The notes: generated by a model not told the origin, from the letters alone. 64,000 nt of DNA from JACKDW01 sp964621785 (GCA_964621785.1 CAZUPD010000029.1:3643-67642), one strand, 5' to 3'. Positions 16,821-26,568 are shown, counted from the first letter of the stretch. Program-made: numbers and translations.

Positions 16821-18194
16821 GTGGCGCAGGATGAGAAGAACGTCGACTCGACCGTCGTGGCTGACGATGTCGAGAAACTCCATCACGTTGGCTTTCGACT
16901 CCTGGTGTTGACCGGCGAGCTCCGGGGGCGTGAGGTCGATGTCGTTCAAGATGTCATCCGCCTAGGCAAATCACGGCAGTGCACGATTGTTTTTCCCGAC
17001 GAGTCGGTGAGCCGTGTCCACGCCGAGATCATGCGGGAAGGAGAGTCCTATCGGGTCGTCGATCAACAGTCGACCAACGGGACCTTTGTCGGAGGTGCCC
17101 GGGTCTCGGATGCGTTTCTCAAGCCGGGCGATGTGTTGTCCCTAGGGAAAGTACACCTCCGGTTTTTGCCTCGTGATTCACGCGTCGAGCTCCTCCCCAG
17201 TGCGGCCGAGCACTTCGGCCCGGTCAAAGGTCGCAGCCTCGCCATGCGCAAGATCTTTGGCGTGCTCGAGCGAGTCGCCGGGGCAGACGCCACCATCCTC
17301 CTGGAAGGCGAAACTGGGACGGGCAAAGACCTGATCGCCCGAGCGATCCACGAAGCATCTCCACGCTCCCAGCACGCGTTTGTCGTTGTCGATTGCGGTG
17401 GCGCGGATGCCAATCAACTCGAGGTCGAATTGTTTGGTCGCGAAGTCGGTCACGGCGGTGCGGCCGGAACCCGCCTAGGTGCCTTTGAGCTGGCCAACAA
17501 AGGGACCCTGCTCCTTGACGACATCGACAGTCTACCCCTCGACTTGCAACCCAAGTTGTTGCGGGCCCTCGAAAACCACATGATCCGGCGCGTTGGCGGA
17601 TATACCGAAATCTCGGTAGATACACGTATCATTGCCGCCAGTCATCGGTCGTTGCGGGACCAGGTCACCGCCGGCGAGTTGCGCGAGGATCTGTTTTTCA
17701 ATTTAGCGGTCGTCGCCTGTCAGATTCCGCCACTGCGAGAGCGACGCGATGACATTCCGATGCTGATCGACCTGTTCTCGCGCCGCTTGCCTCCTGGCAT
17801 GTGGAACGCGCCGGGTCCCGAGGCGATGGCGAGGTTGGTCGGCTACGATTGGCCGGGTAACGTCCGCGAGCTTCGCAACGTGGTCGAGCGCAGTGCCTAC
17901 CTGTCGCCGGACGGGGTGATCGACCTGATCAAGACTGGCAACAAACCCCGGAGTCACCGCGATGAAGCCCTCGAGTTCGATCCGACGCTGACCTTCCGCG
18001 AACAAAAGGAGCGGGCGATCGAACTGTTTGAAGAGGCCTACCTCGCGTGGCTCCTGCGCCGTTCCGAGGGCAACATCTCGCGCGCAGCCCGGGAGGCAGA
18101 CATGGACCGCAAGTACTTGCACAAGCTCCTGCGGCGCTATGGAATCGATGCCAAGCAGTTCGCCCCGGGTGCGAGTCGAGCTCGCGATCACTAG
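16821..18194 (+). CDS. FHA-domain AAA+ protein of the sigma54-activator family with degenerate GAFTGA
   Basis: 457 residues from a GTG start. An N-terminal FHA domain (about 35-120; GKSRQCTIVFPDESVSRVHAEI, then STNGTFVGG) binds phosphothreonine. It is followed by an AAA+ domain with Walker A GETGTGKD (about 163), Walker B GTLLLDDID and the R-finger region LRERRDDIP. A C-terminal Fis-type helix-turn-helix (NISRAAREADMDRKYLHKLLRRYG) binds DNA. FHA-fused activators driven by Ser/Thr kinases are a known myxobacterial theme. The sigma54-contacting GAFTGA loop reads GHGGAAG here, so open-complex activation through sigma54 is doubtful. Confidence 0.88.
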   Translation: MAQDEKNVDSTVVADDVEKLHHVGFRLLVLTGELRGREVDVVQDVIRLGKSRQCTIVFPDESVSRVHAEIMREGESYRVVDQQSTNGTFVGGARVSDAFLKPGDVLSLGKVHLRFLPRDSRVELLPSAAEHFGPVKGRSLAMRKIFGVLERVAGADATILLEGETGTGKDLIARAIHEASPRSQHAFVVVDCGGADANQLEVELFGREVGHGGAAGTRLGAFELANKGTLLLDDIDSLPLDLQPKLLRALENHMIRRVGGYTEISVDTRIIAASHRSLRDQVTAGELREDLFFNLAVVACQIPPLRERRDDIPMLIDLFSRRLPPGMWNAPGPEAMARLVGYDWPGNVRELRNVVERSAYLSPDGVIDLIKTGNKPRSHRDEALEFDPTLTFREQKERAIELFEEAYLAWLLRRSEGNISRAAREADMDRKYLHKLLRRYGIDAKQFAPGASRARDH

Positions 18195-18348
18195 TTTGGC
18201 CCCGTGTGTTTGCATCCCAAGTGCATTGCGCGCAGGTGAAATTCGCGCAGCTCTTGTAAAGGGTCAGGCTGTGTCGTCTGGCTCACTCCAACGACCTGAT
18301 AAGAGCGAAGTTCTCGGCTCGGACGAGCTTGGGGAGTACCATCGCACC

Positions 18349-19233
18349 ATGGCCAGCTGGACCCACACCCGCGGATCGTTATCGATCGAAACGGCGCGGG
18401 TGATGGCTGTCATCAACGTGACGCCCGACAGTTTCTCGGACGGGGGCGAGTTGTGGGACGGCACCGGCCCCGCGATCCGAGCAGTGTTGTCGAGGTGTCG
18501 TCAGGCAGTTGCCGAAGGAGCTGCGATCCTCGACATCGGTGGTGAGTCGACCCGACCTGGGGCGCAGCCGGTGGGACCTGTGCAGGAAGCTTCGCGGGTC
18601 GTGCCTGTCGTCAAGGCCATCCTCGATGATCCCGAGCTTGCGCAGGTTCCCGTCAGTATCGACACCCGGCGAGCGGCAATCGCCGACCAAGCGCTCGCCT
18701 GTGGTGCTTGTATCGTCAACGATATTAGTGGCCTCGCCGATCCTCAGATGCTCGAGGTTGTGGTCCGCCACCACGCGGGGCTGGTCATCGGGCACCTGCG
18801 CGGGCAGCCGCAGACGATGCAGCAGACGATTGCGTTTGACGATCTGTTGGCAGAGGTCGGCGATGAGCTCGTCGCCCGGGTGCAGCAGGCCGTCGCCGCG
18901 GGGGTCGACAAAAACCGGATCTTGGTCGACCCCGGCATCGGATTTGGTAAGACCGCCCAGCAAAGCGCGGCGTTGGTTGGCTGTGCGGAGCTACTCCGTC
19001 GTCGTACCGGGTGTGAAGTGTTGATCGGCGCCAGTCGGAAGTCGTTTTTGGGAGCGTTGACGGGTCAGCCTATCAACGGTCGCGGGTTGGCGAGTGTCAT
19101 TGCAGCCGTCCATGCGGTGGATCGTGGTGCCGCCGTTGTTCGGGTGCACGACGTCGCCCCAACCATCGAGGCTTTGGCAGTGGCCAGCGCCCTGCAGATC
19201 GCCAGCGGCGAACCGGGGAGGTTGTCGGCGTGA
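18349..19233 (+). CDS. folP: Dihydropteroate synthase
   Basis: It condenses p-aminobenzoate with hydroxymethyl-dihydropterin pyrophosphate in folate synthesis. The ATG at 18349 gives 294 residues beginning just before the TIM-barrel signature VMAVINVTPDSFSDGG. Other diagnostic segments are ILDIGGESTRPGA, the SIDTRR strand, VNDISGL, VDPGIGFGKT and the C-terminal IGASRKSFLG. The frame is open upstream to 18028, but those codons overlap the FHA gene. Its TGA overlaps the cdaA GTG, the folP-cdaA linkage seen in many bacteria. Confidence 0.96.
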   Translation: MASWTHTRGSLSIETARVMAVINVTPDSFSDGGELWDGTGPAIRAVLSRCRQAVAEGAAILDIGGESTRPGAQPVGPVQEASRVVPVVKAILDDPELAQVPVSIDTRRAAIADQALACGACIVNDISGLADPQMLEVVVRHHAGLVIGHLRGQPQTMQQTIAFDDLLAEVGDELVARVQQAVAAGVDKNRILVDPGIGFGKTAQQSAALVGCAELLRRRTGCEVLIGASRKSFLGALTGQPINGRGLASVIAAVHAVDRGAAVVRVHDVAPTIEALAVASALQIASGEPGRLSA

Positions 19234-20207
19234 TCCCGACCGATCCCACCGAGTTCTTGACCGCACTGCGGTGGACCGACTCCCTCGATTTTGGGCTGTT
19301 GGTGGTGTTTTGTTACACGATGCTGCGGCTGTTGCGGGGTACGGCTGCGGTCCCGGTGCTGCTGTCGGTCGCATTTTTTAGCGCCGTTGCGTTCGCCGCC
19401 CAGTTGCTCGACTTGGTCGCGATTGCGGCCCTCATCAAATATGTCCTCGAGTACATCTTCATCATCGTGATCGTGGTGTTCCACCAGGAGATCCGGCGGG
19501 TGTTGTTGAAGACAGGTCAGCAGCTGCTGCCGCAAAGTCGTCAGCAGGCGGCTCGCAGTGCCGTGGGTGAGTTGTTGCAGGCGATGGAACGTCTGCGACG
19601 GGCCAAAATTGGGGCATTGTTTATCCTGCAGGGAGAGATCAATGTCCTCGACATCGCCACCGATCGCGGACGCGAGATCGATGCTGCATTGCATGCAGAT
19701 ACACTTGTTGCCCTGATGATCCCGCACCCCATCAACCACGCCCACGACGGTGCGGTGCTGGTCCAGAACTTTCGGGTCGCGCGGGCCGGTGTCATCCTGC
19801 CGCTGACCCAGCGCGACCACCTCGACCCCCGGTTTGGTACACGCCACCGCGGCGCCCTCGGGATCAGCGAAGAATCCGACGCGCTGGTCTTGGTCGTCAG
19901 CGAAGAGCGCGGGGAGATTCGCGTGGTCCACCGCGGCAACATCTCGGGGGCCTTGACGTCCAACCAGCTCGAAGAACGGATCCAGGCCTGGCTCGAACAG
20001 CCGCGGGCCGAGGCCTCGGTGTCGACCTCGTCAGGCACGGCAGCTGCTGGGGAATCGATCGTGGCGCGGATGCACGATGCCTCGAGCCCCGAGGGCGCGG
20101 CGTCATCGATATCGGCGGCGGCGTCGTCATCGTCACTGACACCGGTGTCGAGCAGCGAAAAAGACTCCGCCGGTCTGAGCTCGAAAAACCTCGGAGGCGC
20201 GGGTTAG
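19230..20207 (+). CDS. cdaA: Membrane-bound diadenylate cyclase
   Basis: It makes cyclic di-AMP from two ATP. The N-terminus has about three membrane helices (residues 20-95) and a short coiled linker (HQEIRRVLLKTGQQLL). The DAC domain carries the DGA motif (HAHDGAVLV, near residue 172) and the RHRG motif (TRHRGALGISEESDA, near 205), both catalytic. The last 60 residues are Ser/Ala-rich and appear disordered. It lies in the classic order cdaA-cdaR-glmM, where CdaR and GlmM regulate the cyclase in Firmicutes. A TGYANNTRCA copy (19694) encodes Ala-Asp-Thr inside the DAC domain. Confidence 0.94.
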   Translation: MIPTDPTEFLTALRWTDSLDFGLLVVFCYTMLRLLRGTAAVPVLLSVAFFSAVAFAAQLLDLVAIAALIKYVLEYIFIIVIVVFHQEIRRVLLKTGQQLLPQSRQQAARSAVGELLQAMERLRRAKIGALFILQGEINVLDIATDRGREIDAALHADTLVALMIPHPINHAHDGAVLVQNFRVARAGVILPLTQRDHLDPRFGTRHRGALGISEESDALVLVVSEERGEIRVVHRGNISGALTSNQLEERIQAWLEQPRAEASVSTSSGTAAAGESIVARMHDASSPEGAASSISAAASSSSLTPVSSSEKDSAGLSSKNLGGAG

Positions 20208-21185
20208 GTGGCACGGTTTCGCATCTTTCGCTGGTTCGCCAGTTTGTTGCTCGAGCACTGGGGCACCAAGACCACAGCAGTTGTACTTGCAAGTGTTCTG
20301 TTTATCGTGATGCGCGACGATGTGACCCGCGAGTTCACGGTCCCGCTCGACCCCAAAGAAGACCCCGAACGCGACCTCAAGTGGCCGCTGCCAAAGTCGG
20401 TCACCATCGAAGTTCACGGCCCGTGGACACGGATCAATCGACTCAGTGCCACCGACTTTGGTCCGATTCCCCTCGACCTCACGACCGTCAAGGAGGGCCG
20501 ACTCGAGATCGACGAATCCCAGGTGGTGATGCCTCCGGGTGTGTTGTTGCGGGGGATGATCTACGAGAAGGTCGACGTCCGGTTTGACGACTTTGTCGTT
20601 CGCGAGTTCCCGGTTGTTTCGCGGGTGTATGTCGAGCCTGACCCCGACTACGAGGTGGTCAGCACCGTCACCAACCCCGATCGGGTTCGCGTCCGCGGGC
20701 CCGAGTCGGTGTTACAGGAGGTCAGCAGCCTCGAGACGGTGACCAAGACGCGGACGGGTGTGGCGAAAAACGAAGTGGTCGAGGTGGGTGTATTGCTCCC
20801 GCGGCCACGCGAGAAAATCAAGTTCGTCGATATGGGGGACGCGCGGCCGACGGTTTCGATCAGCATCACCGTGCGGCCGAAGTCGGGTGAGCGCAAACTC
20901 GATGTCGATATCGAGCGGGTGCCGGAGATATCCAGTGCCCAGATTCCGCCGACCTTGCCGGTGACCGTGCGCGGGCCGTTGCCGGCTTTGCGCCGCCTCG
21001 ATGGCCTCAAGGCACCAGTCAATACCGAGATCGAGGTTGTACCTCCGAAGGCCCCTGGCAGTGTCACGTCGTTGACGGTGAAGTTTGTCGTCACCGACAA
21101 GATCCCCGAGGAAGTCCGGGCCTCGCTCGTACTCGATCCGCCGAGCAAGCGGTTTGAGCTGACGCCTCCACCGATTCCGCAGTGA
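20208..21185 (+). CDS. cdaR: YbbR-domain protein, CdaA regulator
   Basis: 325 residues, GTG start immediately after the cdaA stop. One N-terminal membrane helix (TTAVVLASVLFIVM, about 22-36) precedes an extracytoplasmic region of repeated YbbR-like beta units (VTIEVHGPWTRINRL, DRVRVRGPESVLQEV, LPVTVRGPLPALRRL). In Bacillus and Listeria CdaR binds CdaA and tunes its activity. The context here is the same. A TGYANNTRCA copy (20282) lies in the membrane helix. Confidence 0.9.
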   Translation: MARFRIFRWFASLLLEHWGTKTTAVVLASVLFIVMRDDVTREFTVPLDPKEDPERDLKWPLPKSVTIEVHGPWTRINRLSATDFGPIPLDLTTVKEGRLEIDESQVVMPPGVLLRGMIYEKVDVRFDDFVVREFPVVSRVYVEPDPDYEVVSTVTNPDRVRVRGPESVLQEVSSLETVTKTRTGVAKNEVVEVGVLLPRPREKIKFVDMGDARPTVSISITVRPKSGERKLDVDIERVPEISSAQIPPTLPVTVRGPLPALRRLDGLKAPVNTEIEVVPPKAPGSVTSLTVKFVVTDKIPEEVRASLVLDPPSKRFELTPPPIPQ

Positions 21186-21242
21186 CCCGCGACCGCCTTC
21201 GATGTGTGTACAGGTGTTGCTGCGGTTTGATACAACCGCCAC

Positions 21243-22598
21243 GTGAGCCGCAAACGACGTCTGTTTGGCACCGATGGCATTCGCGGGCCGGCCAATAGCC
21301 AGCCCATGACCCCGGAGACAGCCATGCAGTTGGGCAAGGCTGTCGCCGCCCACTTCGGCCGCGATGGTCGCGTCGTGGTCGGCAAGGATACGCGTCTTTC
21401 GGGCTACATGTTTGAGAATGCGATCGCAGCGGGTGTATGTGCAATGGGTGCCGACGTGTTGCTGGTGGGGCCGCTGCCGACACCGGGCATTGCCTACATT
21501 ACCCAATCGATGCGGGCCGATGCCGGGATCGTGATTTCGGCCAGTCACAATCCTTTTGCCGACAATGGCCTCAAGCTGTTTGCCCGCGACGGCTTCAAGC
21601 TTCCCGACGAGGTCGAACTTGAGTTGGAACAACTCATGGCTTCGGGTCAACTCTCGAGTATGGCGGCCCACGGAGCTGACATCGGGCGTGCGATTCGCCT
21701 CGATGACGCCCGCGGTCGCTACATTACCCACGTCAAATTCGCGTTCCCCACCGGGCTCAAACTCGACGGGATCCGGATCGTGATGGACTGCGCACACGGG
21801 GCCGCCTATCGGGTGGCACCCACGGTCCTGCGCGAGCTCGGAGCCGAGGTGATTGCCCTCGGCGTGGAGCCCAACGGCACCAACATCAACGACGAATGCG
21901 GGGCGATGCATCCGAGTCGCGTGTGCAAGCGCGTCCGCGAGTACCGGGCCGATGTCGGGATCGCATTCGATGGCGACGCCGACCGCGTCGTATTGAGCGA
22001 TGCCCGAGGAAACGTGATCGACGGCGATACCGTGTTGGCGATCTGTGCCCAGGCGATGCAGGAACAGGGTGAGCTCCGGGGTGGGGCCGTGGTGGCAACC
22101 GTGATGTCGAATCTCGGCTTGCAGCGGTGTCTGAAGGCCCGAGATATTGAACTTGTACGCACATCTGTTGGCGATCGATATGTCGTCGAGGCCATGCGCA
22201 AGGGTGGGTACAACCTCGGCGGAGAGCAGTCCGGACACCTGGTATTTTTAGATCACGGGACCACGGGTGACGGGATTGTGGCAGCCCTGCGTGTGTTGGC
22301 GGTGATGCAGCACTCGGGCAAGTCGCTGGCCGAGCTCGCGCAGGTGATGACGCGCTATCCCCAGGTGCTCAAATCGGTTGTGGTCGCCCGTAAGGTGCCT
22401 TTTGAGCAATTGCCGCGGTTGCAAAAGCTCGTCGGGGAGATCGAGGGAAAGCTCGGCGACGAGGGCCGGGTCGTACTGCGATATTCGGGAACGGAGGCGA
22501 AGCTGCGGGTGATGCTCGAGGGCAGCGATGAGGAACAGTTGCGGGAGTATTGCGAACAACTGATCGAAACCGCGGTGGCAGAGTTGGCCACTGTGTAG
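21243..22598 (+). CDS. glmM: Phosphoglucosamine mutase
   Basis: It interconverts glucosamine-6-phosphate and glucosamine-1-phosphate for UDP-GlcNAc and peptidoglycan synthesis. The 451 residues start from GTG with RRLFGTDGIRGPAN. The phosphoserine loop is ISASHNPFADNG (about 100), the metal loop GIAFDGDADRV and the sugar loop GGEQSGHLVF; the C-terminal phosphate site is LRYSGTEAKLRVM. GlmM is a known inhibitor partner of CdaA, so this operon may link cell-wall precursor flow to c-di-AMP. A TGYANNTRCA copy is at 21434. Confidence 0.97.
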   Translation: MSRKRRLFGTDGIRGPANSQPMTPETAMQLGKAVAAHFGRDGRVVVGKDTRLSGYMFENAIAAGVCAMGADVLLVGPLPTPGIAYITQSMRADAGIVISASHNPFADNGLKLFARDGFKLPDEVELELEQLMASGQLSSMAAHGADIGRAIRLDDARGRYITHVKFAFPTGLKLDGIRIVMDCAHGAAYRVAPTVLRELGAEVIALGVEPNGTNINDECGAMHPSRVCKRVREYRADVGIAFDGDADRVVLSDARGNVIDGDTVLAICAQAMQEQGELRGGAVVATVMSNLGLQRCLKARDIELVRTSVGDRYVVEAMRKGGYNLGGEQSGHLVFLDHGTTGDGIVAALRVLAVMQHSGKSLAELAQVMTRYPQVLKSVVVARKVPFEQLPRLQKLVGEIEGKLGDEGRVVLRYSGTEAKLRVMLEGSDEEQLREYCEQLIETAVAELATV

Positions 22599-22687
22599 TG
22601 ACCGTGGGACGGGCGCGAACACAGCTCGAGGAACGTCGTGGTGAAACCCAGTCGCGGTCAGGTTCGCGGTCGAGTAGCATCGGCGCG

Positions 22688-24214
22688 ATGCCAGGATTGC
22701 GCAAGGTCTCCGAGTTGTGGCGTGCGAGTCGGGCCGCCCGCGCCGATCGTCATACGATGGATACCTGCGCAGTGCCGTCGCCGATCCTGATGGAGCGTGC
22801 GGCCCTATGTGTGTCCCGCGAAGTTGCGACCATGCTCGCCGGCGATCCTGCGTTGCGCCGTGTCTTTGTGTTGTGCGGCCCGGGCAACAACGGTGGGGAT
22901 GGCATGGCGATGGCGCGGCAGCTCCACGGGTGGGGAGTTGATGTGTGCGTGTACTTAGCGACCGAGCGCCGCAATGAAACCGCGGCTGCGCAACTGAAGT
23001 TGTGCGAGGTCTACGGGGTTCGTGTGGCTCAGACCCTGCCAGAGCCCTGCGGGCCCGAGGTCGTCGTGGTCGATGCGCTGCTCGGGACAGGTGCCCAGGG
23101 GGCGCCGCGGGGTGGGGTGGCCGCTGCCTTGGTGTGGGCGCAGCAGTGTCGCGGTCCGATCGTGGCGGTCGACATCCCGAGCGGGGTTCATCCGGACACG
23201 GGTTATGTGTATGAGCATGCAATCAAGGCCCAGGCGACGGTGACCTTCAAGCGCAGTAAGCCGGGGTTGCACGTCACGCCTGGGCGCGACCACAGCGGGC
23301 GGGTCACGGTCGCGGCGATCGGACTCATCGATCCGGGTCCAGGTCCGGAGGATGCACTGCCGTGTCGTCTGATCGATCCGCATGAAGTTGCGGCCTTGCT
23401 GTGTCGCCCAGCCGCTGCACACAAAGGTCAGCGCGGACATGTGGGGGTTGTCGGCGGTAGCCCGGGGACGCCGGGAGCCGCAGTCTTAGCCGGGGCGGCG
23501 GCACTTCGCGGCGGCGCCGGTTTGGTGACGATCTGCAGTCACGACCCCGGCGTGGCGCGTCAGTTACTCGCCGCACGTCCGGAGTTGATGACGGTGCACG
23601 AGCCGTTGGAGCCGGGGTTGCTGGCGGCGACCGGTGCGTTGGTGGTCGGGCCGGGCTTGACCGATGCAGGTGCAAGGGAAGCGCTCGACCGTCTGTACCG
23701 CGAAGATCCCAGGCCGGCGATCTGGGATGCATCTGCACTCGACCACGTGCCTGCGGGGGTCGATCGGCCCCGCGTGGTCACCCCGCATCCAGGCGAGGCG
23801 GCGCGGATGTTGACCCGGCTGACAGGCGAGTCGTGGAACAATATGCGTGTACAAGAAAACCGTCTCGAGGCCGCGAGACGGTTGGCACAACAGACCCGTG
23901 CCGTGGTTGTGCTCAAGGGGGCCGGGACCGTAGTGGCGTGCGACGACTGCACATGGATCTGTATCGCTGGCGGACCGGCACTGGCGACCGCGGGCAGTGG
24001 GGATTGTCTGGCGGGACTCATCGGCGCACTGTTGGCCCGAGGTCTGAAACCCCAGGAAGCGGCACGGGCCGGTGTCCACATCCACGCGCTCGCCGGTGAG
24101 ATCGCAGCGACAGCGCGAGCCGGTGCCGTAGCGATGGATATCGCCGATTGTCTCGGTCAGGCGATGACCCATCCAGCCGAGCATCCGCGGTGGCCACAGC
24201 TACGTCAGGGGTAG
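22688..24214 (+). CDS. nnr: Bifunctional NAD(P)H-hydrate epimerase / ADP-dependent dehydratase
   Basis: It repairs hydrated NAD(P)H. The N-terminal YjeF epimerase half has GPGNNGGDGMAMARQL (about 60) and VDALLGTGAQG. The C-terminal ribokinase-like dehydratase half begins with KGQRGHVGVVGGS and has VVTPHPGEAARM, AVVVLKGAGTVV and the catalytic GSGDCLAGLIGALLARG. The length is 508 residues with the ATG at 22688; the frame is open upstream into glmM. Two TGYANNTRCA copies are 63 bases apart (23665 and 23728). Confidence 0.94.
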   Translation: MPGLRKVSELWRASRAARADRHTMDTCAVPSPILMERAALCVSREVATMLAGDPALRRVFVLCGPGNNGGDGMAMARQLHGWGVDVCVYLATERRNETAAAQLKLCEVYGVRVAQTLPEPCGPEVVVVDALLGTGAQGAPRGGVAAALVWAQQCRGPIVAVDIPSGVHPDTGYVYEHAIKAQATVTFKRSKPGLHVTPGRDHSGRVTVAAIGLIDPGPGPEDALPCRLIDPHEVAALLCRPAAAHKGQRGHVGVVGGSPGTPGAAVLAGAAALRGGAGLVTICSHDPGVARQLLAARPELMTVHEPLEPGLLAATGALVVGPGLTDAGAREALDRLYREDPRPAIWDASALDHVPAGVDRPRVVTPHPGEAARMLTRLTGESWNNMRVQENRLEAARRLAQQTRAVVVLKGAGTVVACDDCTWICIAGGPALATAGSGDCLAGLIGALLARGLKPQEAARAGVHIHALAGEIAATARAGAVAMDIADCLGQAMTHPAEHPRWPQLRQG

Positions 24215-24362
24215 GCGGCGATGTGCAGAGTGAGGACCCGAGTCTCCGCGGGTGGTCCCAGCTACGGGCGATCTTCGGCCACTCGGGAACATCGACGCCC
24301 GCGCCGTGTCGGATGAGGGGAACCCCGGGTGGAAGTTATGGCAAGTTCGGGGGTGGAAGGTG

Positions 24363-25349
24363 ATGATGCGCGACCAATCCCGTTTTCGACTCCGCTCTGT
24401 GCTCGCCCTCGGGGTCTTTTTGTCGACCGGTTGTGGCGAGCCCCCGAGCATGGTGCCGGCTCCCCAGATGGACAAGGTCAAGCAGGCGCAGGAGCAGGAC
24501 GGCAAACAGGTCGCGCCCGCCCAAGTGACCGACGAGCAACACGAGGCCACCTATCTCGCGGCCAAAGAGATGTTTTCCAAGGTCGCCGAAGGGGACGGCC
24601 AGGGCCTTCGCAACGTCCTACAAACCCACGGGCCGAAGTTGCGGGTGGTGGCCGACAGTGCCGGCGATACCCACCTGCGGGCCAACGCGAGTCTGATGCT
24701 CGGCCGCCTGTACGAGGGGGCCGAAGATCGCAAAACCGCGATCTCCTATTACCGCCAGGCCCGCGATCTGTTGCCGAACGAACTCGCAATCTCCCAGGCA
24801 CTTGCCATCGCCCTCGCCGGGGATAGCCAGTTTTCCAAGGCGGCACCGATCCAGCGCAAGATCGTCGACGAGATTCCCGACGACCTCGCTGCCCGGTTGC
24901 TCCTCGGCGAGATCTTGCTCAAAGCAGGCCGCGAGGAAGATGCGACCCGTGCATATGCGGAGTATGAGATGCGGCGCAAAGGGCTGATCGACGGGTTGAC
25001 GCTGCACGACAAACAGATGAAATACGCCAAGCCGACCGAGGAGCGGATCGAGTGTGCGTTGGCCCTGGCACCTGCCCGCGACAACGGTACGGCGATGGCG
25101 CTGTTGTACGCGCTCAAGTTTGATCCCGAGGTCAAGGTGCGCACAGCCGTGGTCGAAGCGATGGGGATCCAGCGCTTGGCCGGCTACACCGAGCGCCTGC
25201 AGGAACGACTGAAGCAGGAGACCGACAGCGAGATGCAAGAGACGATCAAGTGGGCGTTGGCGGAGATCGAGCGCGATCCAGTGCAGTCGAAGCAGGATGA
25301 GGCACCGGCAGCGCCTGCTGAGGATGAGGCACCGGCGACCACCGGCTGA
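24363..25349 (+). CDS. TPR-containing lipoprotein
   Basis: About 328 residues. Start codons GTG 24360, ATG 24363 and ATG 24366 are clustered behind a GGTGGAAGG ribosome-binding site. A signal with a lipobox (FLSTGC, Cys near residue 24) leads into helical repeats resembling TPRs (ASLMLGRLYEGAEDRKTAISYYRQARDLLP; ARLLLGEILLKAGREEDATRAY). A HEAT-like C-terminal part (VRTAVVEAMGIQRL) and a Pro/Glu/Ala tail follow. It is a probable scaffold lipoprotein of unknown partner, perhaps of the ABC system that follows. Confidence 0.8.
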   Translation: MMRDQSRFRLRSVLALGVFLSTGCGEPPSMVPAPQMDKVKQAQEQDGKQVAPAQVTDEQHEATYLAAKEMFSKVAEGDGQGLRNVLQTHGPKLRVVADSAGDTHLRANASLMLGRLYEGAEDRKTAISYYRQARDLLPNELAISQALAIALAGDSQFSKAAPIQRKIVDEIPDDLAARLLLGEILLKAGREEDATRAYAEYEMRRKGLIDGLTLHDKQMKYAKPTEERIECALALAPARDNGTAMALLYALKFDPEVKVRTAVVEAMGIQRLAGYTERLQERLKQETDSEMQETIKWALAEIERDPVQSKQDEAPAAPAEDEAPATTG

Positions 25350-25560
25350 CCGCCCGGGTTTCGTGCATTTGCAAGCCGAGAAGCACCGTCTTTCAGTGAC
25401 AGCTTGCAGAGCACTTGAACCGTGAAATGGGCGTTGCGTGTGTCGTCGTCCGCGCGTGCAAGGGGGCATGTGAGGCACGCCTGTCGAGAGGTTGATTCTC
25501 GTCCGCAAAAAAAGCTGCCGGAAAACGGCGAAGCGGGTTAAGACTCCATACTCCGCCGCC

Positions 25561-26568
25561 ATGTCTGTGCGTCCTCCCGCATCCCTCGAAATCGTGTCGC
25601 TGAGCCACCGCTACCGCGGGACCCAGGTCGATGCCCTCGACGATGTGACATTCACCGTCAAACCGGGGGAACGCGTGGGATTGCTGGGCCCCAACGGCGC
25701 CGGCAAGTCGACGTTGATGCGGATCTTCTGCGGGTTTTTGGCCGTTCAGCAGCCCAAGGAGCGGCCTTTGGGGACCACCCGGGTGAAGGTCGGCGGCATC
25801 GATGTCTCGACCGATTCGCTCAAAGTCCGCGAACTAGTTGGCTACTTGCCCGAACAGGTCCCGCTGTATCTCGAGCTGCGCGTGCGCGAGCACCTCGAGT
25901 TTCGGGCTGCGATCAAAAAGATCCCATTTGCCGAGCGCGCGGCCGAGATCGCCCGGGTGTGTGGATTGACGGGGCTACAGGACATGCTCGAGCGTCCGAT
26001 TGGTCAGCTCAGTCGCGGGTATCGCCAGCGTGTCGGTCTCGCCGATGCCCTGCTCGGATCGCCGCCGCTGGTGGTGCTCGACGAGCCGACGGTCGGGCTT
26101 GATCCCAACCAGGTGCTCGAGATCCGGGCGATGCTCAAGGGCTTGGGCGGCGCCCAGACCCTGATTTTTTCGAGTCATATCTTGGCCGAGGTGGAGGCGC
26201 TTTGCGACCGGGTTGTGATCCTCTCGCGCGGCCGTGTGGTCGCCGATGAGTCGGTCGCCGAGGCCATGCACGCCCACGATGTGATCGCCGAATGGGAGCA
26301 AAAGCCGGGGTCGGTCAACGCCGTGCTCACGCGGGTCAAACGCGACTATCCCGAAGCACTTGTGCATGCACGGATCATGCTCGACACCACGCCCGCGCGG
26401 GTCGAGATTCCGTGTGACGGACCCGAAGTCGCCGCCGATCTGTGCCGGGCGCTGGGTCAGGCCTCCCTCGACGAAGGGATTCCACTTTGCCATCTCGCCC
26501 GTGGGCGTCGCCGGCTTGAAGAGCGGTTTGCCCGGGTCACGGGAGCGGCCGAAGGGGAGGTGCGATGA
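25561..26568 (+). CDS. ABC transporter ATP-binding protein, GldA/NosF-like
   Basis: 335 residues from ATG 25561. Walker A is GLLGPNGAGKST (about 43), the signature LSRGYRQRVGLADALLG, and Walker B VVLDEPTVGLDPNQ, with FSSHILAEVEALCDRVVIL after it. A C-terminal extension of about 100 residues resembles that of GldA and other ABC-2 exporters. It is overlapped by a permease-GldG fusion and a DUF4340 gene, the usual Gld-like gene set. Such clusters are widespread in bacteria that do not glide, so motility is not implied. Confidence 0.9.
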   Translation: MSVRPPASLEIVSLSHRYRGTQVDALDDVTFTVKPGERVGLLGPNGAGKSTLMRIFCGFLAVQQPKERPLGTTRVKVGGIDVSTDSLKVRELVGYLPEQVPLYLELRVREHLEFRAAIKKIPFAERAAEIARVCGLTGLQDMLERPIGQLSRGYRQRVGLADALLGSPPLVVLDEPTVGLDPNQVLEIRAMLKGLGGAQTLIFSSHILAEVEALCDRVVILSRGRVVADESVAEAMHAHDVIAEWEQKPGSVNAVLTRVKRDYPEALVHARIMLDTTPARVEIPCDGPEVAADLCRALGQASLDEGIPLCHLARGRRRLEERFARVTGAAEGEVR

